Positions 16,498 to 27,862 of a DNA stretch of 64,000 nt are shown piece by piece. The stretch spans positions 248,001-312,000 of the IMG/VR virus record IMGVR_UViG_3300044640_002737. One strand, written 5' to 3'. Made by a program: the position numbers and the translations under genes. This stretch comes from a virus. The notes below the pieces were generated by a model. That model was given only the letters and a program-made list of their open reading frames with translations, had not been told where the DNA came from and made no database searches. Every line of letters begins with the position of its first letter. The stretch's first letter is position 1.

Positions 16498-19400
16498 TTA
16501 AATTTTAATAATTCCTAGGTTAAATAATATTGAATAGTTATAGCTTTTCTCCAGATTATACTCAAAATTATAAATTAAATCCGTATTTCTAGTTAATTTA
16601 TAATTACTATCGGGATAGTATCCCATTTTAAATCTTTCCGATTGATTTATATCACCTCTAACCTCATAATCAACTATTTGTGATCCGGACGATTGAGAAG
16701 TTTTATTAACAAAAAGATCAAATACATTTCCCTGAAATAGAGGGGAAACGTTAAGATCTATATAGTCATTAACATCATCGTCTATTGAATCAGGATTACC
16801 CACTCCAAAATCTGATATTATATTGTCTATGAACGTTTGTTTTATACCAGAATTAAGAAGATATCTTCTCAACATCCTATCAAGTCTAATTATACCGCTT
16901 ATTTTATTAACCAATGGAAAATATTGCCATATAATTTCAGCATTCGGAAATATAGATATATCCAATTTATTATAATCAACACCAGATAGGTAAGGTCCAA
17001 CATTTCCTATACCAATACCTGAATCAGATGGAGATATATTCTGGACTGGTTTACTATATCCAAGTATTGCGTTATTTATATCATTTATATTTGTTGATCC
17101 GGAAGTTCTCGATATCTCTAATGTTATATAGTTACTGAAATCAAAGTTACCCGGGGTTTTCATAATTTTGGAAGCAAGGAAAGATTTATTTTCCTTCATG
17201 CTTCTTGTTCCAGCAACCTGATTATATGTGGTTGGGCCATTGAATTGGTCATAGTATCCAGGATCCCAACTTGAAGAGAATATATTGAAATTCTTTTTCC
17301 ATATTGGAGATTGGCCAACCAATGGATATACCGGACCCTCAGGCAGATCTTTACTCAGACTTAATATATTATTGCCCTTATCAACCTTAGTAAATGGAAG
17401 ATTTCTAAGAATTCCAAAATATTCTTTATTAGGAGCGAAATTGCAGTTTCTGAATGATAAATCTATACTATTATCACCGCTTATGGTATCGGTCTTATCA
17501 TAATCAAAATACACAACCTTTCTGAATAAAGGTGAATATCCACCAGAGTATCTCAGTAAGGAGGACGGAAGGTCCTGGTTAGGTTGTATTATATATGATG
17601 TCGGAACAGATTCACCTATTGTCTGAGGCCCACCATAAAATTTGGTTGTTCTTGATCCATTACCCTTATATAGCCTGGATGGTTTTTCCATATACAACTC
17701 AAATGAATTTAATGATTCTTTTGTTGTTAGTAAAACAGGATCCCAGTAATAAGTTTTATATTTTATATAGGGAGAACTTCCGTTTATTCTGCTTAATATA
17801 TCAGCAGCTGATGTTCTTTTTAATATGAAATTATAATACTCCTCACCTCCTTCAACTTGAAAGACCGGCTGATTTTTATAAACCGAAGAAGGCCCCACTG
17901 GCACTGTGACTGGATCAGATGCAGAGAATTGTATATCAAATGTATATTCCGCGCCACCCGTTGCAATTTTACCAAATTCTATATAGCTAGGTCCAACGCC
18001 AATCGGCCAGGGATATGTTGAATTTATGGAATTTACATAGAAACTACCGGCACCTATAGGACTTGGTCCAGCTGTTGCACCTGCAGTATTGGGAGAGAAT
18101 ATTGTGTTTATTTCCTCTCTAAGGTCAGTATCATAATCAGGATTTAATATCGAATTAATTATGCCAGGTACAGCGGTCGTATTTACCACACTACCAGATG
18201 ATAGCGATAAGTCCAATGCAGCACTTAATTTGATGTCACCTATTTTATAAAATGGTTCGTTATTAACAAGAGGATAATTTAACTTCTCCTTATTACTAAG
18301 GGAATATAAAAGTGTATAATCCAATATAGGATCTCCACCGGTCAATCCCGAATAACCAAGCTCCTGTGACTTATAATCGTTAATAAGAACGTAACATACG
18401 AACAAAACAAATTTCTGTTGTTCATTCTCTATTATTTCATAAGATACCGGTGATTGTATTGATGTTGAATTCTCATCTACAACCCTAATAATAGCAGAGA
18501 ATTTATAATCTTCATAACCTCTGTATAATCTAATATATTTATCAAGAGAATCGGCATTTGAATTTGATAAATTTGATCTTTTCTTCAATACAACTTTTAT
18601 TCCCCTAAATAATGTTTCATAATATCCACTAGATTCATTAAAACTAAAAGGTGTAAATAATTCCTTAGTATATGAACTTAGATCCCTATATTCTGGTGAA
18701 TAGTCAGAAGGATCCACAGTAAATACGGACGACAGATACAGAGCATCCGCTGGATCAGAGCTTCTAGCCATATCTAGATCAACCATACCTGGTAAATAGC
18801 TATTCTGATTTTTCATCTCACTTATCGGAAAATCTCTAGGTGGCTTCTCTAATATTAGCCACTCATGGGTAAGGTATCGGGAATCAGATTCGTTCCTATC
18901 TAAACTAGGCGAAAAGTTAGTTGGTGAAAAGGCTGGTGTTGAATTTAATCTATATAAATTTCCTCTAGAGTCCGTTCCTGATGTGTATGCCCATTTATTT
19001 ATATAAGGAACTATTCTGGAAATATTAGCTCTCGATGTTGTATAGTTTTCCTCCAGGTAATCATATTCACTACTAAGTTTTCCCCTGTTAAATACTTCAA
19101 GTTTAGAGGCACTAGAATTCAAAGATGATGGTGTTAATGATTGGATTCCAATAAATCCATTAAACGCATCTAAATCGACGTTATAACCTATGTCCGATCC
19201 ATAGTTGGTTGTTGAACTATTATATGTAACTGTTGAATATTGGGCTGGAAATACTATGAGATCCTTCTGATCAGGATTTGCACTAGTAAACAATGTAATT
19301 CCACCAGTTCCATAAAATATTGAACCCTGATCATATTGTACATTATTATATATTATTTGTCCTCTCTTTACCAAGTAAGGTATACCATTATTTATAGATC

Positions 19401-21966
19401 CGGTTACTCCTGGCTGTATTTGATAGTACTTATAAGTTTCTGCAGTTGGCGTGTATGAATAATTCGAAGTAAAAAAATCAAAATCGAATTCCTTCATATC
19501 AAAGAAGCTGAATACCCCTATATTTAGGTCCACTGATTTATATGAATTGAACGAGTTAGAAGAACCGAGATCAACCTCCGCAAATTCATCCTCTAATATA
19601 GCCACTCTGCTATACGTAAAGTTATCAAAACCAGTAACTATATTAGTTTGAGTATCCCTTACTGGCTCGTCGGTATACTTTGAAACCTCCATAACTCTAC
19701 TTTTACCGGTTTTGGTTACTACAAAATCATTTACGTTAACAAATCCCTCGTACGATGAGCCGAAAATAAGCCTATTTCCGCTATATCTGGTACCCCCAGT
19801 AAAGTTAATAGTTCCTGATATCTCGTATGCATCAATGCCATTAATTTTAACATATCCGGGATAAGTGAAGGTGTCGTATTTATTCCATCCCGCAGATATT
19901 GGATTGAGATTAAAGTTACCTGATGATGGAGCATTTATAATTGAAGCTGTTGTGTAATAATATCCATCATATTTAACTATATCATTAACCGAATAGGAAC
20001 TAGTATTGTCCCATATCCCCTTGTATCTAGATTCAAAATCGCTATAATTACCAAATATACTAATCGAATATAAGTCATTACCAAAGGTACCGGAATCTCT
20101 AAGTCGTATAACTGAAGAATTAAGATTTACCCCGCTTTCAACAGTAACCTGATCTATATTCTTTATTATATTGGAGAATGAACTAGCAATTTTGGATAAG
20201 TCATCACCATAAGCATTAAAATAATGCGTATTACCAGTACTATAAAAAGATCCATCAACCCAGGGTATAATTGCTGATAGATCAGCGGACTCTACCAGAT
20301 CATATTTTTCGGATCCATCATAAAGTGATCCATTTGGCCAATATAATTTAAAATATATTGGATTCACTAGATCCGATTTTTTCAAGAACTCAACCTCACA
20401 ATATGCTCTACCTGGAGAATCTGCATTCTTTGCAGGTATACTTGCCACCTTATTACTAGTTCCTGTGAAATTGTGCAGATCCGTTTTTTTATTCTGTATC
20501 ACTACATTTCCAGATGTTGATCCAGTTGATCCAGTTGCTGAGAATAAACCAGTCGAATAATCATATGGACCATAATTAGGACCGGTTGATCCTCCATAGA
20601 ATTCGGACCTGCTTAAGCTATAGAAATTGCTATCCTTATCAGTAATATAATATAACTTATTACTATCCAATATATTTGTATCATTCGAACCTGGTAAAAA
20701 TCCGCTACCATTCTCATAGAATAGCATTATACCTGATTCTGCCGTTATTGGATATGTTGTGCTATCATAATAATAACCAAAACTATTTCTGCTCGGTTTT
20801 GGTAGATCGTCATTTCCTTCGATGTTTCTATATTTATAGAAGAAATCTCCATTAAGTCTAAGAGAGGCTAGATCATTTCGGGAAACATAAAATCCCATAT
20901 ATCTATTTATTGTATAGATGTCGGAATCATCATCATCAAATAGAAATTCAAGATTTAATAAATTTGGTGATATAATTCCATTTCTAGAAAATCCCGAAGT
21001 TATATAAGACTCAAAATCTATCATCGAATCAGAACTATCACTAGCAAAATAATCGGATAATATCTCACCCTTTCTTGAATATATTCCATCTTTTATAGAA
21101 ACCCCGTTGAAATACGTATATGAACTCGGACCCCAGCTAACATCAACAGGTGATTTTTTGAATTTCTTATCATTGAAAATAGATCTAATATATTTACCAA
21201 TCTTGCTATTCTCCGTAAGATCAAATGTTTTTATTGCAGTAGCATTAGGTAATATCTTATTCTTAAATAAAGTCTCCACATCATCCACAAGATCTATATT
21301 TGCAAGCTCGTCAAATACTACAACTATACCGCTACCTTCTATTATAGTATAATTTGAATATAAACTAGAACCATTAAATATTTCACCGGCGCTATAATAA
21401 ACGGGGTTACCTGAAGCGTCGTTACCATAAGATATTCTAAAGGATACTTCACTGTCATAATTCTGAACCAGTTTATATTTAATACCATCCGATATTATCG
21501 TTTGATTATCAGAATATGAATAACTTAATGGTCCAGGAACTTTAAATATAACAAAATAGTCTGGTATCTCGCTGTTTATCCACAGAGGTGCAAAATAACT
21601 AAAAGATTCATTATAATTCTTATCAGCCAAAGCAGAAGCACCGGATCCATAGAAAAAATCATATTGCTCAGAAAATTGATTCACTGCCTGAAATTCACCT
21701 CTAGTAAACCTAGCGGTCTGAAAAATTATATCACTTGCCAATTGGCCTTTATCAAAAAAGTTATAGACATCCAGCGCGAACGGATTTTCGCCGGTTATAT
21801 TAAAGTTCTTAAATCTGTCATTACTTAATATCCTATTAGCGTCCATCGAGTTAAAAGAAACTGAACCATTAGAACCAACTGTTATTCTTAGATTACCAGT
21901 TAATTTTGGGTTAGTTCTTACAACTGAGAATGATGAATTGTAATCAAAAAGTTTAGCCTCGGCCAT
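16498..21966 (-). CDS. Giant virion structural protein
   Basis: At 1822 residues this is the largest gene in the window. It has no membrane segment and very few Cys. It is dominated by Ser, Asn, Tyr, Asp and Gly in alternating strands, typical of large tail or baseplate-peripheral proteins. The N-terminal ~100 residues look globular (FNITGENPFALDVYNFFDKGQ) and could be the virion attachment part; many repeats of the type GxxYxxND follow. The C-terminus contains a helical patch (RLDRMLRRYLLNSGIKQTF). No enzymatic motif was found. It precedes three collagen-like fibres and follows a 1211-residue gene, so it is likely part of a fibre or baseplate-rim complex. I do not recognise the family. Confidence 0.65.
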   Translation of the reverse strand: MAEAKLFDYNSSFSVVRTNPKLTGNLRITVGSNGSVSFNSMDANRILSNDRFKNFNITGENPFALDVYNFFDKGQLASDIIFQTARFTRGEFQAVNQFSEQYDFFYGSGASALADKNYNESFSYFAPLWINSEIPDYFVIFKVPGPLSYSYSDNQTIISDGIKYKLVQNYDSEVSFRISYGNDASGNPVYYSAGEIFNGSSLYSNYTIIEGSGIVVVFDELANIDLVDDVETLFKNKILPNATAIKTFDLTENSKIGKYIRSIFNDKKFKKSPVDVSWGPSSYTYFNGVSIKDGIYSRKGEILSDYFASDSSDSMIDFESYITSGFSRNGIISPNLLNLEFLFDDDDSDIYTINRYMGFYVSRNDLASLRLNGDFFYKYRNIEGNDDLPKPSRNSFGYYYDSTTYPITAESGIMLFYENGSGFLPGSNDTNILDSNKLYYITDKDSNFYSLSRSEFYGGSTGPNYGPYDYSTGLFSATGSTGSTSGNVVIQNKKTDLHNFTGTSNKVASIPAKNADSPGRAYCEVEFLKKSDLVNPIYFKLYWPNGSLYDGSEKYDLVESADLSAIIPWVDGSFYSTGNTHYFNAYGDDLSKIASSFSNIIKNIDQVTVESGVNLNSSVIRLRDSGTFGNDLYSISIFGNYSDFESRYKGIWDNTSSYSVNDIVKYDGYYYTTASIINAPSSGNFNLNPISAGWNKYDTFTYPGYVKINGIDAYEISGTINFTGGTRYSGNRLIFGSSYEGFVNVNDFVVTKTGKSRVMEVSKYTDEPVRDTQTNIVTGFDNFTYSRVAILEDEFAEVDLGSSNSFNSYKSVDLNIGVFSFFDMKEFDFDFFTSNYSYTPTAETYKYYQIQPGVTGSINNGIPYLVKRGQIIYNNVQYDQGSIFYGTGGITLFTSANPDQKDLIVFPAQYSTVTYNSSTTNYGSDIGYNVDLDAFNGFIGIQSLTPSSLNSSASKLEVFNRGKLSSEYDYLEENYTTSRANISRIVPYINKWAYTSGTDSRGNLYRLNSTPAFSPTNFSPSLDRNESDSRYLTHEWLILEKPPRDFPISEMKNQNSYLPGMVDLDMARSSDPADALYLSSVFTVDPSDYSPEYRDLSSYTKELFTPFSFNESSGYYETLFRGIKVVLKKRSNLSNSNADSLDKYIRLYRGYEDYKFSAIIRVVDENSTSIQSPVSYEIIENEQQKFVLFVCYVLINDYKSQELGYSGLTGGDPILDYTLLYSLSNKEKLNYPLVNNEPFYKIGDIKLSAALDLSLSSGSVVNTTAVPGIINSILNPDYDTDLREEINTIFSPNTAGATAGPSPIGAGSFYVNSINSTYPWPIGVGPSYIEFGKIATGGAEYTFDIQFSASDPVTVPVGPSSVYKNQPVFQVEGGEEYYNFILKRTSAADILSRINGSSPYIKYKTYYWDPVLLTTKESLNSFELYMEKPSRLYKGNGSRTTKFYGGPQTIGESVPTSYIIQPNQDLPSSLLRYSGGYSPLFRKVVYFDYDKTDTISGDNSIDLSFRNCNFAPNKEYFGILRNLPFTKVDKGNNILSLSKDLPEGPVYPLVGQSPIWKKNFNIFSSSWDPGYYDQFNGPTTYNQVAGTRSMKENKSFLASKIMKTPGNFDFSNYITLEISRTSGSTNINDINNAILGYSKPVQNISPSDSGIGIGNVGPYLSGVDYNKLDISIFPNAEIIWQYFPLVNKISGIIRLDRMLRRYLLNSGIKQTFIDNIISDFGVGNPDSIDDDVNDYIDLNVSPLFQGNVFDLFVNKTSQSSGSQIVDYEVRGDINQSERFKMGYYPDSNYKLTRNTDLIYNFEYNLEKSYNYSILFNLGIIKI

Positions 21967-21986
21967 ATTCTATTTATAATTTATTA

Positions 21987-24900
21987 TTATACTGAGGTTA
22001 AACCGCTATCAAAATTTGGAGCAACCAACGTGTCATTTTTATACGATCCCGTAATTTGTACATCAAATGAGAATTGATCCTCATTCTTAACTTGTATATC
22101 AACACCAATCTTTTTAGTGTATGTTATATTTGAAAGATTACCTGATTTTCTCCATCCTCCGATATAACCTGCTTTATCTACCGGTCTGAATTGGAAAATT
22201 AGAGGAACATTTATTGCATTGGAATCACCATTTAATAGCGGCTTAACAGATATCGAAGTTGTACCCTCCACCTGAAGAGATGATGAATTTGTTGGTCCCA
22301 GATATAAATATGCGCCACATGAATATTTACCTATAAGGAATTCATCATTCGAATTAAATCCTAATTTATCAGGGTACATTCTATCGTCTCTGGAAGCGGT
22401 AGCACCCGCTGCAAATGTTATAGGTTCTCTATATGTTTGTTGAACCCAATAGAAATCCAGACTGGTATCTCCCCAGAAAGTTTGCGTATGTCTAAAAGGT
22501 GGATATATCTTGTTCGTAGCCGAATATGGCTTAACGAGATTCTCGTACGTATCAAAAGCAGACTGTGCACCTATTGATATTAAATATGGATGAGCGGTAG
22601 ATATACAGAATTCCGATATATTACCACCTCCGTTAGGGGTTCCTCCTGTAACAGCTGAGAATGTTCCGTTCCATATATTGGATGCAGTAGCACCAGCAAC
22701 TGTACTTGGGGTAACGGAAGGTGAGTATGGAATCATCAAAGTTCCATTTTGCGGATAAGTACCGGATATACCGAAGTTAGTTGTACTTAAACCTCCATCA
22801 TAAGCATACGAAGCACTGAAGTTACTGGAGAAAGATGATCCTAATGATCCACCATTGTATAGCTGCTGATCGTAACCAACCGATTTATATCTAGGATATA
22901 TGTATTGTGCATATGAATTAGCAGAAGCAAAAGGCGGAGCCTGTCTAAAATAAGCATTATTAACTATTGATGAATCAGCTATTGTTAGAGATGTTATGGA
23001 AATAGGACAGTCACCATATCTAAGGTTATCGTCATATCCAGTAGGATATGTTTGAGGTGCTATAGTTGCAGGAGCCTTCTGTGATAAACCACCAGGTATA
23101 ATCGAGGCAAGTTCCACGGCAGAAGCCTTAGCATTAAATAATTGTATACTATACGTAGAGGATGCTATTTTACCAGCGTCAGTTGTTAAAGGATTACTAT
23201 AAATATCATTAAAGAATCCAGCAGTTATTTTTACAACTGATCCTCTAGAGACTTTTATTTTATTATTAGATGAATCCACTACATAAACCTCCAATGTTCC
23301 TTTTGCCTGAGTTATCTGTGCAGACAATAGAGAAACTTGATTCTGTAATTCGACCAGCTTGTCAAAGAGATTTATAACGCCCCCTGCTGTATTATAAAAA
23401 CCACTGGAAATTCCTACTGCATCGTGATAATAAGTTTTATCTCCGGAAGTAAACTGTTGGGATAGATGACTAGGTAAACCCTGTGCATCAAGATTTCTTT
23501 GAACCTTAACGACAGCAGCATCCTCGTTATTTGTTACCAAGGTATCGGCAATTCCATTAACACTAAGATCATCAGGAAATGTTACAGTAACTGATTCCGA
23601 ATAATCGGATATTTGCGGATTTTCTGGCCAGCCAGCTTCCGAGATTGAGGATATTTGTATTTCCACCCTCTCGCCTTTGGTTATCGCTATATCCAATTGG
23701 TTTATATTCTGTACATCAGAATCGGATGTTATCTCATCAGCCCAAACATAAACTCCCTTATTAGAATCATAAACTTTTTTTCTAATTTCAGTCTTATATT
23801 CCGTCCAGTTGGAGAAAGCTGCATTTTTTCTTAGACCATCATTATCAACAAATTCTATCTGATCTGATGGTTGTGCAGCACCGGAATCACTAAGATATCT
23901 GTATCTTACTGAGAATTGTATAACCTGTTGTTTACCAGTCTGCGGATCTTCCTTTGGAGCAGGTATTGGCCAAAATCCTCTTACTCTATATTTTGGTGGG
24001 GTTACTATCTGCGGCACATCCTTAACAAGCACGCTTACCTCATCAACTAAAGAAGCATATAATTGAACCTTTTTTGTTCTCTCATCGATTAAACTATTAA
24101 GATTTGCTCTTATGGATTGTATATTTACACCTCTAGGAGAAGTGCTAATATTGCTTCCAAATATACCAGATCGTCTACCAAAATCACCAGCATCATCTGC
24201 TGCTGTTATGAAATTTCTTCCTGAAACAGAGTTATTACCAGCTAATCCTGTATTTAATTCAAGTCTAGCATCATTAATAGCCGAATCTAGAGAGTCAATC
24301 TCACTCTTAAGAGAAGTTTTAAGGTTTAATTTATCATCAACAACCTTTATCGAGGTTGATTGTGTTACTTGTCTATTTATTTGTACAACTTTAAAGCTAT
24401 CCGTAGTAACTAATGGTGCATCAGGTTTTAGTCCCTGAATGGCAGTTATTTTATTTTCTTTAGCAGCTCCAAGAAAAACTTTTCCAAGATCAGCTACCTC
24501 ATTCAAATAATAATTCTCAAGTGTTACTATTTCGCCATCAGAATTTTTAGTTTGTAGCTCGCTACTCCAAAAAACAACACCGGTTGACCAAGTTGCACTA
24601 ACTATATTAAAGTTATCATCTATAGTCTTAAAGAAAATTCCCTGTCTCTCATTATAACCCACATTAACCTGTACCAATCTAGCACCAAAATCGGTGGATG
24701 ATATAGATAGCGATTTTGCGCCTATTTGAATTGGCTGATATCCAGAAACTCTTTTAGCTTGTATTGATGCCTGATCGTTATCTATTGAAGTTATCTCATA
24801 TAAACTTCCGTCCTGAGTAGCAACCTTATCCTTAACATTTAATGTTTTACCGTCTATAACATTAGTAACGGTGTCAGTATAGTTTAGCTTATCTAATTTA

Positions 24901-25622
24901 TAATTTCTTCTTATTTGCTGTACCGGATTTCCAAATTGATCGTTCCTTGTCGTAGTATCGTCATAGTAACTAAGAACTCCAAAATCACCAATGTATCTTA
25001 TTGTTCTTAATGGTAATTGTACAATATCCTCATCAACGAAATATCCGATACCATTATCATCTAATAGTTGTATAAATGATTCATACGATAAATCATTTCT
25101 ACCTTTAAGCTGTAGATCAAAATATTCCTTCTGAGCATCGGTAGTCGTATTAGCAATTATTCGCTTTACCATTATTCTATCAGCATTATCTGATATTTGG
25201 CCGGTTACATTTATGTTTATATAAAGTAATGGACTTAGAAAACTTTCAAAAAACCAATTGTCCTTAACAGCAAATGTGCTAGGAACAGTAAGATTGACCA
25301 ATCTGGATGGTTCCTTTAGTGTATTGACCTTAAATACCTGCGAATATGTTCCATCAGGATTTCTTACCGTCGATGAATTTTCTCCTATGCCGGCAAGTGA
25401 TTTTATATTATTGTCTATTCTTTGTATCTCACCTCTTAAATAACCATATGATGGTATATTAGCATTCTTTGGTAATCCAGCCTCGTCAAGTACCTCTATG
25501 CTTACAGTATCATTTGTTGAAACTGCTGCCTCATTAAGACCATTTAAAATCTCTAATGAATTTTTTTGTAGTCTCAGAAACTGAGCTAATAAAGAACTTA
25601 TACTATTTTGTGTTCCTGCCAT
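21987..25622 (-). CDS. Large tail protein with fibronectin-III-like segment
   Basis: A 1211-residue protein. The N-terminal ~60 residues are helical (SSLLAQFLRLQKNSLEILNGLN), resembling a trimeric attachment helix. Two further helical stretches (about 440-540 and 775-795) contain heptad-like patterns. Around residues 570-690 a strand pattern (FSVRYRYLS, ERVEIQISSISEAGWP, SESVTVTFP) looks like a fibronectin type III fold, as seen in tail-tip and fibre proteins. The C-terminal third is Ser/Tyr/Gly-rich with long beta stretches. Spacing to the neighbouring large genes is short (about 20 bases), and no promoter octamer is present between them. A tail-fibre or tip role is inferred. Confidence 0.65.
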   Translation of the reverse strand: MAGTQNSISSLLAQFLRLQKNSLEILNGLNEAAVSTNDTVSIEVLDEAGLPKNANIPSYGYLRGEIQRIDNNIKSLAGIGENSSTVRNPDGTYSQVFKVNTLKEPSRLVNLTVPSTFAVKDNWFFESFLSPLLYININVTGQISDNADRIMVKRIIANTTTDAQKEYFDLQLKGRNDLSYESFIQLLDDNGIGYFVDEDIVQLPLRTIRYIGDFGVLSYYDDTTTRNDQFGNPVQQIRRNYKLDKLNYTDTVTNVIDGKTLNVKDKVATQDGSLYEITSIDNDQASIQAKRVSGYQPIQIGAKSLSISSTDFGARLVQVNVGYNERQGIFFKTIDDNFNIVSATWSTGVVFWSSELQTKNSDGEIVTLENYYLNEVADLGKVFLGAAKENKITAIQGLKPDAPLVTTDSFKVVQINRQVTQSTSIKVVDDKLNLKTSLKSEIDSLDSAINDARLELNTGLAGNNSVSGRNFITAADDAGDFGRRSGIFGSNISTSPRGVNIQSIRANLNSLIDERTKKVQLYASLVDEVSVLVKDVPQIVTPPKYRVRGFWPIPAPKEDPQTGKQQVIQFSVRYRYLSDSGAAQPSDQIEFVDNDGLRKNAAFSNWTEYKTEIRKKVYDSNKGVYVWADEITSDSDVQNINQLDIAITKGERVEIQISSISEAGWPENPQISDYSESVTVTFPDDLSVNGIADTLVTNNEDAAVVKVQRNLDAQGLPSHLSQQFTSGDKTYYHDAVGISSGFYNTAGGVINLFDKLVELQNQVSLLSAQITQAKGTLEVYVVDSSNNKIKVSRGSVVKITAGFFNDIYSNPLTTDAGKIASSTYSIQLFNAKASAVELASIIPGGLSQKAPATIAPQTYPTGYDDNLRYGDCPISITSLTIADSSIVNNAYFRQAPPFASANSYAQYIYPRYKSVGYDQQLYNGGSLGSSFSSNFSASYAYDGGLSTTNFGISGTYPQNGTLMIPYSPSVTPSTVAGATASNIWNGTFSAVTGGTPNGGGNISEFCISTAHPYLISIGAQSAFDTYENLVKPYSATNKIYPPFRHTQTFWGDTSLDFYWVQQTYREPITFAAGATASRDDRMYPDKLGFNSNDEFLIGKYSCGAYLYLGPTNSSSLQVEGTTSISVKPLLNGDSNAINVPLIFQFRPVDKAGYIGGWRKSGNLSNITYTKKIGVDIQVKNEDQFSFDVQITGSYKNDTLVAPNFDSGLTSV

Positions 25623-25638
25623 TTCTTTAAGTTATTAT

Positions 25639-27840
25639 TTATACGTTGTTAGTTAAGCTTTTGCCAACTAAATCAACTTGGAATTTTAATGTTTTCTCGT
25701 CAATGCAAACTATATCAAAAACTGGTAAATAATCCTGAGATGCAAATATTGCATCATCGAGGGTAATTATATTTGTTGAATAGTCAACATTAGTTGGGTT
25801 TGCTAGCGGATATTTTCCTAGTGAGTTAGTTAATATGTTTATATTAAATACTCCAGGATAAACCTCATCACCAAATGATATTCTATATCTTTGTCCAGTT
25901 TTCCAGTTTATTACCGAATCTTTCAATCTTATAGTTAAATCGCCGGTTAATGTTAATGGATTACCGTTATTTACATGTTTAAAGTAATTTGAAAAATCAA
26001 TTAAGACTAATTCATTAAGACCACTTTGTGTTAAAGTGCCCTTACCCAGATTATCTCCGACATTAAAAGTCTGATTTGAATTTTTTACAGTAACCTCATT
26101 CGGGACACTTCTATCCAGTAGTATACCATTACCTTGTTTTAATAAATCAAGATTATATGAAATTTCAACACTTGTATTATTATTTATAATTGATCTAACC
26201 AGGTCATAGTTTTGATTGATTAGTCCCATTATCGATTGTGTATTATTAAAAAGAGCCTGATTGGCAGCAAAAGATTGTTCCAAATTGGCTATCTTTAAAC
26301 CTAAATCTATAGAAGTTTGGGAAGATAAAGTTATATTTTCCAAGTTAGTAACTCGGTTACTTAAATCTATAAATTGTGAAGATGCGTTATTCAATGTTGA
26401 ACTTGCATCCTGTAACACATTCATAGCATCCATAAACATAGATAATGAAAATGGCGAATAATCATTTATTGCCTGTTCCACACCAGTTTGGTCTATATCG
26501 GTATCAAATTTAACGTTTATTTTAAATCCATAGGAGTTACCATTTAATTTGGTAACTGGATTCGGTCTATATTTCTGTAATCTAGGAATAAATATATCAC
26601 CACTCGAAGTATTAACGTCATCCAGGAATAAAACACCATATAAATTGGTAGCTGAATCAGCTAGATTAGCTGGATCATAAACATCATAATATAGCAGAAC
26701 CGCATTAAATTCAAAATCAGCAGCATCAGCAGTTGAATTAAATTCCTCCAGCGTACTTATATTTGGGTTTGTTAATATTTCCTGATATGAATTTGGATCG
26801 AAATCTATACCTATTGAATCAAGTTTACTTCTAACATATGTAAGTGACTGAGAATTATCGGTCTTTGTTAGTATGTAATTGGATGGATCAACAAAAGAGG
26901 AATCAGTAAAATATGTATTAGCAGTATCTCTTGGTGAGTACCAATTTCCAGCAACGCTCGATGTTGATAATCCAGTGTCTATATAGCTAGCTGAAGGTGA
27001 CCCTAAAACATCGTCATCAAAGATTGCTAAATTTGTTAAACCACTAGGATTGGTTTCATCATAGTTTCGTCCAAATAAATATTCATCATTAAGTGGATTA
27101 GCTGGATCATTAGACCATTGGTAATCAGGGTAATAATTCTGATCAACTAAATTTTTAAATAAAACATATGGTGTATTACCGTCCTTAGTGGGAACATATA
27201 CATAAACTTCAGAATAAGTGTTTGTTGAATTCTTTACTGAATTTACTATATCTAAATTACCAATATATTGAACGACCCTATTATATGCAGCACCAGTCAT
27301 ACCATATGCTCCGGTTGTTCCAGGAGATGCATTACCCTCGGTATATCTTTTTTGTGTTACCGGTAAATCATTAACAGTAACAACGGAATTTTGATCCAAT
27401 GAAGCCGAAACTTCAGTAGATGTGGAGGGTCTAAATCTAATGGCTCCTATTTCTCTAAGCCATTTAAAGAAAATTCTTTCGGATATATTCTGCTTAAGAT
27501 CTGAGTTATACTCATCGGTGCCAGTTATAGTTGACTCCAGATTTAAACAATAACTCTGAAAACTTTGAGAAAAGTCTATATTAGCATTACCCGTTATTAT
27601 TTGCTGTGTATTATTTGCCCAATCCAAGAATGCACCATCGGGACCATTAAGTCTTACATAGTTAGTTTCGGAATTTGAGCTATTGTCTATATCAGGTATA
27701 TTCAATAAGGCAAATTTAGAGAATCTAAATTTATTAACTGAATTATTGAAAGTAAAAGATAAATCCTCAGCAGATGATGAAAAAGTATAGAAAGTACCAC
27801 CCTGTATTTGTAGGGGTCTTATAAATGGGGTTTTTGCCAT
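25639..27840 (-). CDS. Tail or fibre structural protein with coiled coil
   Basis: A 733-residue protein with a beta-rich N-terminal two thirds and a coiled-coil region around residues 465-555 (LSNRVTNLENITLSSQ, LGLKIANLEQSFAANQ), followed by a compact C-terminal beta domain. This resembles trimeric phage fibre or baseplate-attachment proteins. The start codon is preceded by an A-rich leader containing repeated AAAAT units. It lies between the 301-residue fibre gene and the 1211-residue gene, in the same direction, and probably shares their promoter at 28.8 kb. I cannot name a T4 counterpart. Confidence 0.6.
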   Translation of the reverse strand: MAKTPFIRPLQIQGGTFYTFSSSAEDLSFTFNNSVNKFRFSKFALLNIPDIDNSSNSETNYVRLNGPDGAFLDWANNTQQIITGNANIDFSQSFQSYCLNLESTITGTDEYNSDLKQNISERIFFKWLREIGAIRFRPSTSTEVSASLDQNSVVTVNDLPVTQKRYTEGNASPGTTGAYGMTGAAYNRVVQYIGNLDIVNSVKNSTNTYSEVYVYVPTKDGNTPYVLFKNLVDQNYYPDYQWSNDPANPLNDEYLFGRNYDETNPSGLTNLAIFDDDVLGSPSASYIDTGLSTSSVAGNWYSPRDTANTYFTDSSFVDPSNYILTKTDNSQSLTYVRSKLDSIGIDFDPNSYQEILTNPNISTLEEFNSTADAADFEFNAVLLYYDVYDPANLADSATNLYGVLFLDDVNTSSGDIFIPRLQKYRPNPVTKLNGNSYGFKINVKFDTDIDQTGVEQAINDYSPFSLSMFMDAMNVLQDASSTLNNASSQFIDLSNRVTNLENITLSSQTSIDLGLKIANLEQSFAANQALFNNTQSIMGLINQNYDLVRSIINNNTSVEISYNLDLLKQGNGILLDRSVPNEVTVKNSNQTFNVGDNLGKGTLTQSGLNELVLIDFSNYFKHVNNGNPLTLTGDLTIRLKDSVINWKTGQRYRISFGDEVYPGVFNINILTNSLGKYPLANPTNVDYSTNIITLDDAIFASQDYLPVFDIVCIDEKTLKFQVDLVGKSLTNNV

Positions 27841-27862
27841 TGTTCTATTTTATTTTATTTAA

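Noticed and set aside
21971-25643. T4-type late promoter TATAAATA at 21971, 25636 and also 53667 (minus strand)
   Set aside because: The boxes lie only 4-13 bases from the start codons, too close for a promoter plus leader, and such AT-rich words are expected by chance in these leaders.
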